A stretch of DNA of 64,000 nucleotides from Tolypeutes matacus (Eukaryota; Chordata; Mammalia; Cingulata; Chlamyphoridae). The translations under genes were made by a program, and so were the position numbers. The stretch is from positions 124,001 to 188,000 of the forward strand of contig JAKSZT010033642.1 in NCBI GenBank assembly GCA_026826555.1, given 5' to 3'. Positions 36,004 to 47,604 of the stretch are shown in pieces; within the stretch, counting starts at the first letter, position 1; each line of letters begins with the position of its first letter. Under the pieces are notes generated by a model. The model ran no database searches, had not been told where the DNA came from, and worked only from the letters and a program-made list of their open reading frames with translations.

Positions 36004-36666
36004 TATAACAGTTTGGTATTATTTGTGAATTCCAAATATAGATATTGAATTATGTTTGTAAACTAGTCTCTTCTTCTGTGCATATCATATTGTATTATAT
36101 ACAGAGGTTTTACTTTTACTTGATTAAATTATGATTAAGGTTTCGATTGGGCTACATCAGTAATATGTTGAGTCCCTGGTCCCCAGGTGAGTGGGAACTC
36201 ACAGAGAAACCAAAACAGCAGAGTAAATATTTGGAATTTAGATGCTGGAGGCCTATGAATTAAATACACAGGAGAGAAATACAGAGGAGTAGAGATGACT
36301 CCATAGACACAGCAGAGGTCCTGGGAAGAGAGGGAACCTGATACTCTTCAGGTAACCTTGTGGAGAGAACAGAGCAGCTGAGCCTGGATAGAAATGAACC
36401 CCAGGAGAGAGATGACACTTATCCCAGCCTACAGATGATATCAGAAGAATCTGGGACCATGGAGCCTTAGGAGGAAGAGGAAGGCTGAACCCTTGCAGAC
36501 GTCACCTACCATCTTGCTCCAACATGTGACAACAGACTTTGGTGAGGGAAGTAACTCATATTTGTTGGACTTGTGACTGTAAGCTTCCACCCCAAACAAA
36601 TATTCTTTATAAAAGCCAACAGATTTCTGGTATTTTGCATCATCACCCCTTTGGCTGATGAATACA
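36004..36666 (+). mobile_element. Solo LTR, ERV-L-like (copy 2)
   Basis: Perfect 5-bp duplication gctgg at 35999-36003 and 36667-36671. The ends TATAACAGTTTGG and GATGAATACA are worn versions of the TGTAGCAGTTTGG and GACTAATACA ends of copy 1. Internal matches to the inverse of 29747-30371 include gaattccaaatatagatatt near 36030 and the 3' part caacagatttctggtattttgc near 36618. Length is about 663 bp. It sits inside the ORF1 of the minus-strand L1, so it is younger than that L1. Confidence 0.88.
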
Positions 36667-36671
36667 GCTGG

Positions 36672-37450
36672 ACACAAAATTCTTGGTTAAAAGTTTTCTT
36701 TTTTTTAAGCACCTTAACTGTGTCTTACCACTGCCTTCTTGCCTTCATGGTTTCAGATGAGAAATCAGTACTTAATCTTATTGAGCTTCCTTGTATTTGA
36801 TGGCTCTCATTTCTCCTGCTGCTTTCAGTGTTCTCTCTTTGTCTTGAGCATTGGACAATTTGGCAAGTAGATGTCTGTGGGTTGAGCTGTTAGGATTTAT
36901 ACTGTTTGGGGTGCACTGTACTTTTGGGATATGTACATCCATGTCCCTCAAAAGAGTTGGGAAATTTTCAGCCATTATTTACTCCAACACTCCTTCTGCC
37001 CCATTTCCTTTCTCTTCTTCTGGGATGCCATGTATTTTTGCATTTCATGTTATCCTTCAAATCCCATTTCATGTTATCCCTCAAATCCCATTTCATGTTA
37101 TCCTTCAAATCCCTTTGTCACTGCTGGTGTTTCCTATCTTTTATCTATTTGTTCTACTAATAGGATTTCAGATGTACTGTCTTCAACATTATTAATTCTT
37201 TCCTCTGCCTGTTCAAATCTGCTGGTATGTACTTCCAGGGTATTTTTGATTTCTTGTATTTTGCCATTCATCATCATCATATCCATTATCTTTTTATGTA
37301 TGTTTACAATTTCTTCAGAATTTCCCCCCAGTGTCTTCTTAATATGCTTTATCTCTTCCTTCACTTCAATAAGTTGTTTCATGTATTTGTTTGGACATCC
37401 CTGATTAGTTGTTCAATGCTCTGCATCTCCTCCTGTTTTTTAGTTTGCTC
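36672..37450 (-). pseudogene. L1 ORF1 of the minus-strand element, broken
   Basis: The minus frame at 37382-37134 carries the coiled-coil region (KQLIEVKEEIKHIKKTL, FEQAEERINNVEDS). The frame at 36975-36778 carries the RRM start MAENFPTLLRDMDVHI and ends near AGEMRAIKYKE. Between them, 37041-37112 holds three copies of a 24-bp unit with a stop in each minus-strand unit. The C-terminal domain continues beyond the solo LTR at about 35999-35880. ORF1p binds L1 RNA; this one is inactive. Confidence 0.85.
37041..37112. repeat. 24-bp tandem repeat, three copies, in L1 ORF1
   Basis: Units 37041-37064, 37065-37088 and 37089-37112 read catttcatgttatccttcaaatcc with one change (cc for ct) in the second. 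The period is a multiple of three, so the reading frame is kept in length. The other L1 in the window has a single copy-like text at the equivalent place (near 11560-11590). Confidence 0.9.
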
Positions 37451-38700
37451 ATTAGACTGGCCATGAATTTCTGTTTATTAGTATGGCTTTTAATATTTTG
37501 TTTTTGTAATTGTTTTTGTAATTGTTTTTGTCTAGGATGAATTAAATGAATAGAATTAAATGATAGAGTGAATTAAAAAGCAAAAATGATGAGAAGAAAG
37601 GAAGGGAGAAAAGGAAAAAAACACAGAGAGAAATTTTAAAAATGAAGGCCAAATAAAAGAATGTGGAATGAAAGAAAAACAGCAGAATACAGAAGATAGA
37701 AAAATGAAGGAATAAACAGAAATAAAGTCAGTAAAAAAAATAACTAAAATGAAATTAAAGGAAACAAATGGGAAGACAACAAACAAGAAACAACACACAA
37801 AAAACATAACAAAAATACACAACTCAGGAAGAACAGTCTTCCCTCTTAAGCCCCTAAGGAGCATCTCAGGCCGCCAGTGCTCATCAATCAATCACCCTTC
37901 AACCTGCCCTCCACAGGTGATGTAGCTGGTTTTAGTGAAAAAGAGAAAGAAAAAAGAAATAAAAGGAACCGATAAGAAAATAAAATTAACAGAATGAAGA
38001 CAAGCTAAAACAAAAAAATCTCTATATATTTTCCCTGTCATAAAGCACCAGCTGGATGCCTGACAACCCAGTGGATCACTCTCTGAGTCACTTCTCTAAG
38101 GAGATCTTGGAATCAAACCTGGGACCTTGTATACACAAGGCAGGGATTCCTCCACTGAGCTACAGTGGCTCCACAGCTTAAGTATCTTTTGAAAACTTTT
38201 CTGAGTCTTCCTGTCTCCATTCTTGCAGGCAAGTTAGGCTCCTAACAGTTTGCCAAGCGGGGCTGTTTAGGTACCTGTCCCTGCCCCCTCTCTACCTTGG
38301 TTCCTCTCTCTCCCAAGTAAGCTGGGACTGATAGCTTGCTTAATCAGATCTCCTTTCTTTCTCCCCACTGCTGCCTCAATCAGAAACCACTCTCCCCCCT
38401 CCACTAGACCCCTGTTCCTCCCAAGGAACACTCCCTCCCACTCAGTTGATTGCACTGAGTCTAGGGCTTTACCAAGACCATTTGCTTTGATGGGGGGTTA
38501 TATGTGCTATTTCAAGCCACAGGGGTGAGCAACTCATGTTTTTTCTTTGGCTTCTTTATCTGTATAGTTCCCTCCTGATTATGTGTAGCACTTTCTTATT
38601 TTATATATTTACAAAGCTCCTCCCTTGGGCAGGTTTTTGCCCTTTCTTCATTCTTTTTTTGTGAGAGAGCTGGAATATGCTTACCTAGTTCAATGCCATT
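37451..38700 (-). other. L1 5' leader of the minus-strand element
   Basis: Non-coding, A-rich near 37560-37830, more GC-rich near 38200-38520. It matches 9995-10740. It contains a tRNA-like module at 38092-38165 and short tandem tttttgtaattg units at 37500-37530. L1 leaders hold an internal Pol II promoter in active elements; I cannot point to a specific site here. Confidence 0.65.
38092..38165 (-). repeat. tRNA-like module in the L1 leader, copy 2
   Basis: On the minus strand it reads gtagctcagtggaggaatcc (A-box like) and then ggtcccaggtttgattcc (B-box, GGTTYGATTCC). This is clearer than the copy at 10275-10350. The flanking leader text is shared by both copies, so the module was already part of the parent L1 leader. 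Confidence 0.65.
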
Positions 38701-38704
38701 TCCC

Positions 38705-38781
38705 CATAAGTCTCTGGTCTGTGGTTTTTCACCTGACTGGCAAAGGCATCCATGGAACACAAAAGGTTAAGAACCCCTGAT
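38705..38781. mobile_element. Possible hAT-type DNA transposon remnant
   Basis: The text tctctggtctgtggttttt...aaaggttaagaacccctga resembles the ends of short hAT-family DNA transposons, where a ggttaagaaccactg-type end is usual. Only one end is clear. Low confidence. Confidence 0.3.
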
Positions 38782-39680
38782 ATAAATTATGTTGGTGATG
38801 GCAACACAATTTAGTGAATGTAATAATTACTAATGAATAATACATTTGAAAGTGGTAAAAACATGAAACTCTGAGCTTTATTTATGTTACTAACATAAAA
38901 ATTTAAAACATATATATATGTATATATAGATGCAGATATATACAGCTCTTGCAATGGAAGCATCCCTTAGGGGGTTCCAGGTAGGTGTCATCAGAGTATG
39001 TAGGCAAGGCACATTTTTATTACAAAAACAGCAGGGGAAGGGCAGAAGCTATCAAAAGGAGCTGCTATGGAGATCTGCACACTAGAAGAAGATGTGCCAT
39101 GTACATGATCCAGGAGAGAGATGAAGCAAGGAAAACGAAAACTGTTGGTAACTTGGGAATGGCACATACCTCCCACCCTTGATATGAACAGCTTTGGTAA
39201 TATCCATCAGTAAGGGTGACAATCTGAGAGGGGAGAGGATGTTTTCCTCCCTGAGAAGAGGCAGGTTGTGGTGGAAGGCTTAGTGTTTTTCTCCTCAGGG
39301 AATTTAAACAGTAGGGCCAGGCTGTGAACCATGGTTCTAACCAGCACAGAAACAACAGCTATGGGAGGTTGGAGTATTTAACTCCTTGGAAAGGTTCACC
39401 AATAAGTGCCATCTGCTGGCAGGTCAGGAGAGTGAAGGGAAAAAAAGGGTTTTTGGAATCTCTCCTGTCACTATTCCTAGGCCCCCGTGTATCTGGTCTG
39501 TATCCCCTTAGTGGGTCCTGGGCCCTGTTCTGATAATTTAAACAGGTTAAATATTAACATTTAGAATGAGTAAAACCCAAAATTAAACAGGAGTCATGAA
39601 ACAAAACCACTAGACTAGAGAGAGAATTTGACCATCATAGTAAACTCAGCAACATAATCATATGCCTGGAAATCAGCAAA
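38782..39680. other. No recognisable gene; small TA repeat
   Basis: Contains a short (TA)n stretch at 38911-38940 and moderately GC-rich text at 39180-39540 with no domain I recognise in either strand. Confidence 0.4.
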
Positions 39681-41990
39681 CTCATGCTATGAGACCAACA
39701 TCACCCTAATACCAAAGCCAGATAAATATACTATGAAAACACAAAATTGTAGATCTACCTCTACTAAATATAGATTTAGATATTTTCAACACAGCATTTG
39801 CAAATTGAGTCTAACAACACATTAAGTGAATCATACAGCATGTCCAAGTAGGTTTTATCCTAGAATGAAAAAGTGTTTCAACACAAGAAAATGAATCAAT
39901 GTAATTCACCACATTAATAAAGAAAAAAACAAATGAACATCTCAATTGACACAGTAAATCATTTGACAAAATACAGTATCTTTTATTGATAAAATCACAC
40001 AAAGGTAAGAAGGAAACTATCTCTCAACATGATAAAGTACATATAGGTAAAACCTACAGCTAACATTGTACACAATGGTGAAAGACTAAAAGCTTTCCAC
40101 TGAAATCAGAATCAAAACAATGATTCTCACTGTCATCAGTGTTATTCATTATTGCGATAAATAAAAGACACGTAAGTAGTAAAAGAAGAAGTAAAACATA
40201 CTATTTGATGATGATATGATTCTATATCTAGAAGATAATGAGAAATACACAACACAATTAGTAGAGGTAATACATGAGTTCAGAAAATTGTCAGATACAA
40301 GATTAATACACTGAAATAAGTAACTTTCTATACACTAACAATGAATGATCTGAGGAGGAAGTCAAGAAAAAATTCCATTTATAATAGTGACTAAAACATT
40401 CAAATATTTAGGAATAAACTTAACCAAGGGCATAAAGGACCTGAATTCAGGAAATTAAAACCACTGCTAAAAGAAACCAAAGAATCCTTAAATAAATGGA
40501 AAGACTAAATATTGTTAAGATGTCAGTTTTACTCAAATTGATTTACAGATTCAATGCAATAAGAATTAAATGTCTTTTTTTTGCAGAAATGGAAAAGCCA
40601 ATTATCAAATATATTTGGAAGGATATGGGTCACCAAAGAACCAAAAATGTCTTAATAAGGAAGAAAGAAGTTGGAGGACTATCATTTCCAGGCCTTAAAA
40701 CATATTACTTGGCTTCTGTGGTAAACAACATGGTACTGACATAAATATACACATATTGACAAATGTAATCAAGTTGAGAGCGCAGAAATAGACACTCAAA
40801 TCTATGGTCAAGTGATTTTTGGCATGCCTGTCAAACCCACACAGCTGGAAGAGAAAAATCTCTTCAACAAATGGTGCTGGGAAAACTGGATATCCATATC
40901 CAAAATAAAGAGGACCCCTATCTCATACCTTAGACAAAAATTAACTCAAAATGGATCAAGTACCTAAATATCAAATCTAGAACCATAAATATCAAAGAAG
41001 AAACTGGAGGGAAACATCCTCAAGATTTTGTGTAAGTGGTGGATTCTTAAACTTTACACTGGAAGCACAATGAAAGAAAAAGAAATAGATAAATGGGAAC
41101 AGCTCAAAATTATACACTTTACACCTTCAAGGAATTTGTCCAGAGGGTGACAAGACAGCTTACTCTATGGGAGAAAATATTTGGAAACCACATATGCTAT
41201 AAACAATTAATATCCATAACATGTAGAGAGATCATACAGCTGAATGATAAAAAGGCAAGAAACCCATTAAAAATATTGTAAAATACTTCAATAAACATTT
41301 TTCCAGTAAAGAAATACAAATATACAAAATACACATAAAGATGTTCAGCATCACTAGCTATTAGGGAAATGCAGCTCAAAACTACCATGAGATATCATTG
41401 CACACATTACAGAATATCCGTTATTATTAAAAAAAAAAAAAAAAAAAAGGAAATCTTCAACTACTGGAGAGAATATGGAGAAATGGGAACTCTGCTTCAC
41501 TGTTGGTGGGAGTGCAGAACGGTTCAAGTTCTGTGGAGGAGAGATGGACAGTTCTTAAAGAAGATAAATATAGAACTGCCAAATGGTTTGGCAATCTCAC
41601 TACTAGGATTATATTCAGAAGAACCAAAAGCAAGGCTAAAAATAGATATTTGCACACCGAAGTTGATAACAACATTATTCACAACTGCTAAAAGGTGGAA
41701 AAAACCTAAGTGTCCATCAACCTCTAAACAGATAAAGAAAATGTGGTATATATATACAATAGAATGCTGTTCAACTTTAAGAAGAAATGTAGTCAGGATG
41801 CATATGACAACATGAATGAGCCTTAAGGACATTATGTTGAGTGAAATAAGCCAAACATAAAAGTACAAATATTGTATGATCTCACTAATATGAACTAAAT
41901 ATGAGGAATAAACTTATGAATTTAAAATTTCGAGTATAGCTCACTAGGGTCTAGAATGAGGTTTGAAAACGGGGACCTGATGCTTAATTA
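39680..41990 (+). mobile_element. LINE-1 ORF2 fragment, 5' truncated
   Basis: RT text begins near 39690 (caccctaataccaaagccaga). Recognisable later pieces are [13 protein letters not shown] (40398-40440), [21 protein letters not shown] (40496-40560), GGLSFPGLKTYYLAS (40672-40720), GTLLHCWWECRTVQVLW (41488-41538) and MWYIYTIECCSTLRRN (41741-41790). There are stops throughout. A poly(A) run of 18-19 bases at 41430-41448 interrupts the ORF2 end. The 3' UTR runs to about 41990. Confidence 0.85.
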
Positions 41991-42084
41991 CTTAATGTAT
42001 GTAGAATTTTAATAAGATTAATTGTAATGTGTGAAAATTGATAGAGTCAATGGTAACATTATAGTGAAAATAACTAACACTACT

Positions 42085-43383
42085 GATTTAATTCCATTTA
42101 TAATAGCAACAAAAACAATAAAATATTTAGGAATAAACTTAACCAAGGACATAAAGGACCTATATTCAGAAAGTTATAAAACATTGCTAAAAGAAACTGA
42201 AGAAGACTGAAGACTTAAATAAATAGAAAGACATTCCATATTAATAGATTAGAATTCTAAATATCATTATGATGTCAATTCTCCTCAAACTGATTTAGAA
42301 ATTCAGTGTAATCCCAATAAAAATCCCAACAGCCTTTTTTGCAGAAGTGGAAAAACCAATTATCAAAATTATTTGGGAGGAAAAGGGGCCCCGAATTGCC
42401 TGAATGATCTTAAAGAATGAACTTGGAGGACTCTTACTTCTGGACTTTTAAAGCCTATTACTTAGCTACAGTAGCAAAATCATCAAAGTACTGGTGTAAA
42501 GACAGGCAAATTGAGCAATGGAACTGAATAGATAACTCAGAAACAGTCCCTCACATCTACTATCAAGCGATTTTTGACAATGTAGTCAAGCCCTCCCAGA
42601 TGAGCCACAGTTTATTCAACAAATGTTGCTAAGAGACCTGGATATTCATATCCAAAAGAAAGAAATAAGCCCCTCTCTCACACCATATGCAAAAGTAACA
42701 CGAAATGGATCAAGGTCCTAAATATGAAAGCAACAACCTTAAAACGTTTAGAAGAAAATATAGGAACTCTTCTTCAAGATGTTGTGGTAGGCAGTAGTTT
42801 CTTAAAAGTTACACCCAAAATACGATTAACCAAAGAAAAATATATAGATGGAATCTACTCAAAAATCAACACTTTTTCACCTCGAAGGAATTTGACAAAA
42901 GGATGAAAAGGGAGCCGACTCAATGGGAGAAAATGTTTGGCAATCACATATTTGACACGGGTTTAATATCCACGATATACAAAGAGATCATATAACTCAA
43001 AAATAAAAAGACAAGCTATCCAATTAAAAAATGAGCAAAAGACTTGAAAAAACAATTGTCCTAAGAAGAAATAAAATTGGCAAAGAAAAATGAAAAGATA
43101 ATCGACATCACTCAAAACTACAATGTGATATCATTTCACACCTCTTAGACTGGCTGCTATTAAAAAGTCAGAAAACTAAATGTTTTGGAAGGATGTGGAA
43201 AGATAAGAATGCTTATTCACTGTTGGTGGGCATGTAGAATGATACAGTCACTGTGGAGGACTGTTTGACAGATCTAAGGTAGTTGAATATAGACTTGCCA
43301 TGGGACCTGGCAATACCAATGATAGTTATAAATGCAGAAGAACAACTGGGAACAGTGACATTAATAGAAAATTTGTAAGGCAA
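42085..43383 (+). mobile_element. Second LINE-1 ORF2 fragment, same orientation
   Basis: The segment restarts the same part of ORF2 as 40390 onwards: aaatatttaggaataaact near 42121 repeats the text at 40405. It continues through GSSFLKVTPKIRLTKEK (42793-42843) and the cactgttggtgggcatgtag zone (43218). It is therefore an independent, tandemly placed L1 copy. It ends where family E text begins. Confidence 0.8.
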
Positions 43384-43585
43384 TTATAAATGGGTCTAAC
43401 TCTGTTACATTGGGTAGCATATTTTCCAAAGTAAGGTCCATTGACAGGATGTCAAATTCATGGGTTTGTCTGCCCTGCCTTTAGTGGCTCAATGTCTCTA
43501 GATTACTCAGGAGTACCGCTATTTGAGGCACTGTACTGTGGCAGTCAATGAGATCCTGTTGAGACATGCATAAGTGTAACCACTC
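43384..43585 (-). mobile_element. Family E repeat fragment (copy E4)
   Basis: Plus-strand atgggtctaactctgttacattggg...ggcagtcaatgagatcctgttgagacatgcataagtgtaacc matches 8310-8500. The minus strand carries the TLExxLPNVTELD frame. Both ends are cut. Confidence 0.7.
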
Positions 43586-43589
43586 TAGT

Positions 43590-43955
43590 TTTGATTTGCA
43601 TTTCCCTAATAGCTAATGATATTGACCATTTGTTCATGTAATTTGCACCATTTTTATTTCCTCTTTGGTAAAATAGACATTTTGCATGTTTGTTAATTCG
43701 ATTGCTTGTTCTTTAACTGACTTGTATGATCTTGTATAACACAGAAATAAAACCCTTATCAGATATGTGGTTTCCAACTATTTTCTCCCACTGAGTAAGC
43801 TACTTTTTTACCATCTTGACAAAGTCCTTTGAAGCACAAATATATATAAATTTGAAGAGTTCCCATTTATCCATTCTTCTTTTCTTGCTTGCTCTTTGGG
43901 TGTAAAGTTTAAGAAATTACCACCTACAACAATATATTTTCCTCAGTATTTTGAT
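43590..43955 (-). mobile_element. L1 ORF2 3' fragment, antisense
   Basis: Plus-strand gatttgcatttccctaatag, ttgttcatgtaatttgcacc and ttctcccactgagtaagcta are the reverse complement of the end of L1 ORF2. No frame is usable. Confidence 0.75.
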
Positions 43956-44420
43956 CTCTGCTATCCATGACAGATCACTCTCCAATGGCCCCATCACAGA
44001 GATGGGACTGCCTAATGGAGGAGCCACCCCAGGGTCCCCTTCATGTGCTTGTTTCTCAGTCTGTAGAAGAAGGGGTTCAGCATGGCATTGACCAAGGCAT
44101 ACATCACTGAGGTGCCAGGCTTGTCCTAGAGAATAAAGTGTTTTCAGGGCTCAGGCAGATGCCAATGCCTGTGGCATAGAATAATAAGTGACCTAACAAG
44201 TGAGACCCACAGGTGGAAAACGCTTTATAATTACCACCAGGTGATGAAATTCTCAAAATGGAGGAGGCAATCTGAGAAGAGGAAGAGAGAATCCCAATAA
44301 GAGGAGAATCACCAGTAGCTGTAGGCACAAAATACACTAATATGTTATTGATGTGAGTGTCAGAGTCAGAATAGGTGAGCTTCAGGACTTCAGGAAGGTC
44401 ACAATAAAAGTGTGGGATTT

Positions 44421-45443
44421 GTTTTAAACAATTTATTGAAGTATATCATTTATAAATGAACATACATAAACTAAAAGTTTTCAGTAAACATCGTGTTCTT
44501 ACAAAACAAAAATGCATAATATCATACAGGGCTCCCACGACACCCTGCATCGTTGTGAAACATTTGTTAACAAATCATGAAAAAGCATCATCAAAGTATT
44601 ACTACTAACTATAGTCTGTATCTTACTACCCTGTACATTTTTTATGGATTTATTTATTTATTTACTTTTATCCATTTTCACACACACCCCTGTTTATGCT
44701 GTTTCTGTGTCCATTCGCTGGGTAACTGTTCATTTCCTGCCCTCTCCTCTCATCCTTCTCCTCCTGGCTTCACTGGGATTCCATCCTCAGAATCTCCGAT
44801 GTGGGAGAGAGGCATCCTACTGCCTGCGCCACCTTAGTTCCTGTTTTTTCGGTGCTTCTCATCTTGGCTCTCCCTTGTGTCACTCTTCGGTTACGTCATC
44901 ATCTTGCTGTGTGGCTTGCGGAGCCTGGCGGTTAACCCGCTCGCAGTACCTGGTGGTGCACCCATGCACAGGGCCTAATGACTCACCTGAGGACGGGACC
45001 CGGCAGCTCACCGGCTCATGGGGCCTGGCGGCACACCCATGCATGGATCCTGGCAGTTCACCCACTCACAGGGCCTGGCAGTGCACCCGCACATGGGACC
45101 TGATGGCCCACAAGCCTTCTAAATTTTTCTTTATTTTATTTTTACTGGGAGGTCCTGGGGGGTAGAACCTAGGTCCCTCCATATGGGAGATGGACGCCCA
45201 AACACCCAAGCCATATCCGTCCCCCTGCCACATCTCTCAGGGTCAACCCAAAATACCCAAACTTACAGTCTCTTACCATACAAGATGGTCATATAACAAA
45301 TCAGGCCTAGTTTATCACCAGCCTTCTAAAAACCAGACCTAGGGAGAAAAACTAGGTCTGGGAACACATGCATGGTTTCTAATATAATGAATGTTTAGCC
45401 TACCCTGATTATCACAAAATCAGTACAGTGAGAATATTCGCAT
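44421..45443 (-). mobile_element. Composite retroposon: SINE parts, 25-bp VNTR and L1-like 3' end
   Basis: Bounded by perfect 14-base duplications aaagtgtgggattt at 44407-44420 and 45444-45457. On the minus strand, 5' to 3': non-repeat text (45443-45235), a DAS-like SINE (about 45230-45150; plus-strand gggtagaacctaggtccctc), a VNTR of 25-bp units (45118-44924), a second tRNA-like piece (about 44850-44780), a (TTTA)n spot at 44645-44665, and an L1-like 3' end with AATAAA (antisense tttattg near 44431) about 12 bases before the junction. The layout recalls hominoid SVA elements, but the parts are different. It sits in loop 2 of the OR. Confidence 0.8.
44924..45118. repeat. 25-bp tandem repeat (VNTR), eight units
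   Basis: Units start at 44924, 44949, 44974, 44999, 45024, 45049, 45074 and 45099, each exactly 25 bases except the partial last. A typical unit is cctggcagttcacccactca plus caggg. Units differ at several places yet keep a constant period without indels. It is strongly GC-rich in an AT-rich region. Confidence 0.92.
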
Positions 45444-46024
45444 AAAGTGTGGGATTTTTATGTTTGTACAAAAGGTGAGCTTCAAGACAAGCAAGATCTC
45501 ATGTAGAGACACTGAGACAGTGAGACATCAGGATGCCAAATTAGTAGGACACTGATCTGGGGGTTCAAGAGACCATATAGTGCAAGGGATGATAGATGGC
45601 AATGAAGCATTCATAGGCCATTACAGTCAGGAGGAAACTGTTCAGGTAATGAATTACTAGGGAAAAAAAAATAATCTGGCTGACACAGCCTGCATGGGTG
45701 ATAACTTTGTTCTGTGTGTGTGCTCAGCAGCATTTTTTGTATGGTGTTTGAGGTGAAACTGATGTCAGCCAACAGCAGGTTGGAGAGGAAGAAGTAAATG
45801 GATCTGAGGAGGTGGGAATCTGATATGATGGCCTGGATGATGAACAGGTTCCCCTTGAGAGAGACCAGATACATAGATAGGAATAGACCAAAGAGGAGAG
45901 GCTGCAGGTCCTGCTCTTTCACAAATTCCAGGAGGAGAAAGTTTACAACTCCCGTTTGGCTTCCTATTTCCATGGGATGGCTGGGTTTGCCTTGAAAAGA
46001 GGAAAAACTGGCTTTCTCCAGCAT

Positions 46025-47144
46025 GACAACAATATTATCAACTCAGTAGCTTATGATGCATACATATTGTCTAATAACTGGTTCTCCTTTGATGACAAAT
46101 TGTGGTTCCTTTTGCTACCTGGAATCTAATGCTATAAGGTTTGCTTAAATTCCCAATGTTATCATCACTTTCCACAATAAAATGTGGCTGCTATTGGTCT
46201 TACAGTGCAATATAGGAATGGAAATTCTCCAAATCCATGGTAGATATATCCAATCACTAGAAATTACCTTCTTTTTTGTTCAAACTTTGAATCATTTGTA
46301 CACATTCCATTCTCTGGGACCTTTACCAATCATACGGCTAAAAAATTTACATCCACTCTAATGATTGATCTTTATTTACATTTTGTTTATGTGATGGATT
46401 TTTGTGATACAAATTCAAAAGAAACCAAGACTAAATAATGAACTCTTTTCACATAAAAAAAAATCTAATGGACATTTTCTAATATAACCCAATGCTCATC
46501 AGATTAAAAATATTCCACCGTATGGATGTGGTGTATTTAATTTTTGTACCAACAATTTTTAGACATTTACTCAAGGTTTTCTTAATGATATGAAATGATT
46601 TGTTTAATTTTAATTAAAAAAATTTATGAGTACAGTTGTAGGTTTACAGAAAAATCATGCAGAAAGTAGAGAGATCTTATATAGTCTTCCTTATAAATGC
46701 AGTTTTCTCTATTTTGCCTTAGCATATTTTTGCTTCAAAAAATGTACAGTACTTGAGCTCAGTAATTAAATTCATGTTTTTTGAACTTATTCTTAAAAAT
46801 GATCATCTGTTTTATGACTTTTGTGCTTTTACATTGAGAAAGCTGTTAAACTTCTGTTATTTTTCATTATTTACCTTTATAAAATATTAAAATGTTAAAT
46901 AGAAAAACTCACCTAGTGTTTTATCATAATTTCATTAATTCTTTCCCTTATTCTACTAGATAAATTCAGCATCATCTAGCCACATGCAAGGAAAATATTG
47001 TTGGAACTTTAATGAGAATTCCATTAAGATTTAAATTAATTTACAGAGAGTTGACTTTTTTAAAATTCACATTCCTCTTCCAGTAAGAGAAAATTGGCTC
47101 TAGATATTCAACTACCATTTTTGTAAACAATCTTCCCTTGTTGT
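46025..47144. other. No gene; short L1 3' UTR remnant
   Basis: AT-rich. At about 46600-46720 the text atgagtacagttgtaggtttacagaaa is the reverse complement of an L1 3' UTR. I recognise nothing else. Confidence 0.45.
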
Positions 47145-47591
47145 CATATTAGTCAGGGTTCTCTAGGGAAACAAAATCAAGAGGAGATTTCTGTCAATAG
47201 TATGAGATTTTATAAGAGTCTCCCACATGACCATAGGGATGTACAATCCAGGTTCCACAGAGAGGCTACAAAGTAGGGGCTCTGATGAATATCCAATGAT
47301 GGCCTTGATGAGTTTCCAGGAGACCTTGGCTGTCCAAAAAGGAGCTGGGAAGTTCTCTCTGAATGCTGAAATCACTTCCCATTTTAAGGCACTCAACTGA
47401 TTGGATAAAGCTTACTCATTGTTGATGGCAATCTCCCTGATTGATGTAGATGTGATCTGCTATCTATGCATTAAACTCAGTTGTGACTAAGTCCATAAAT
47501 GTGCTTCTATTGCAATTAGCCCAGTGCCTGCTTGACCAAATAACTGGGCACAATTACCCAGCTGAGTTGACACATTAGCCTAACCATCACA
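47145..47591 (-). mobile_element. ERV-L provirus, 3' LTR
   Basis: About 447 bp. The minus strand begins TGTGATGGTTAGGCTAATGT and ends CCTGACTAATA(TG), the MLT2-type ends of ERV-L LTRs. A partner lies at 52093-52542. By eye the two differ at roughly one base in six, which means an old insertion. A purine-rich tract (minus strand acaaggggtggac, 47604-47592) lies directly before it, where a polypurine tract is expected. Confidence 0.9.
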
Positions 47592-47604
47592 GTCCACCCC
47601 TTGT

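Larger units (their letters stand above)
32536..38700 (-). mobile_element. Minus-strand L1, split into three parts by later insertions
   Basis: Parts: RT fragment 32536-32835, middle 33981-36003 and 5' part 36667-38700. They are continuous once the family E insertion (32836-33980) and the solo LTR (36004-36666) are removed, each of which has target duplications at its ends. The order on the minus strand is 5' leader (38700-37450), ORF1 (37440-35900) and ORF2 (from about 35600), truncated in RT at 32536, which is the 3' end. The 3' truncation is unusual for an L1 insertion and suggests later deletion or rearrangement. Confidence 0.88.
44012..45973 (-). pseudogene. Olfactory receptor pseudogene split by a retroposon
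   Basis: Start at 45973 (MEIGSQTG, with NQT replaced by SQT), then QPLLFGLFLSMYLVSLKGNLFII (TM1), YFFLSNLLLADISFTSNTIQKML (TM2 to loop) and a frame loss in TM3 near 45665. After TM4, loop 2 reads LTFCTN...KIPHF and is cut at 45444. It resumes at 44420 with [14 protein letters not shown]5, the TM6 region [17 protein letters not shown] and TM7 with [13 protein letters not shown], stopping at TAG 44012-44014. Without the 1023-bp insert plus one duplication it would be about 925 bp, the normal single-exon OR length. Family 7-like. Dead because of the insert, the TM3 frameshift and further breaks. Confidence 0.92.

Noticed and set aside
44644..45165. 173-codon plus-strand open frame
   Set aside because: It crosses the composite retroposon and its 25-bp repeat. 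The GC-rich array keeps frames open on both strands without coding meaning.
47163..47396. 77-codon minus-strand frame at 47.2-47.4 kb
   Set aside because: It lies wholly inside the ERV-L LTR, with a counterpart at 52158-52382 in the other LTR. LTRs of this type are not coding.
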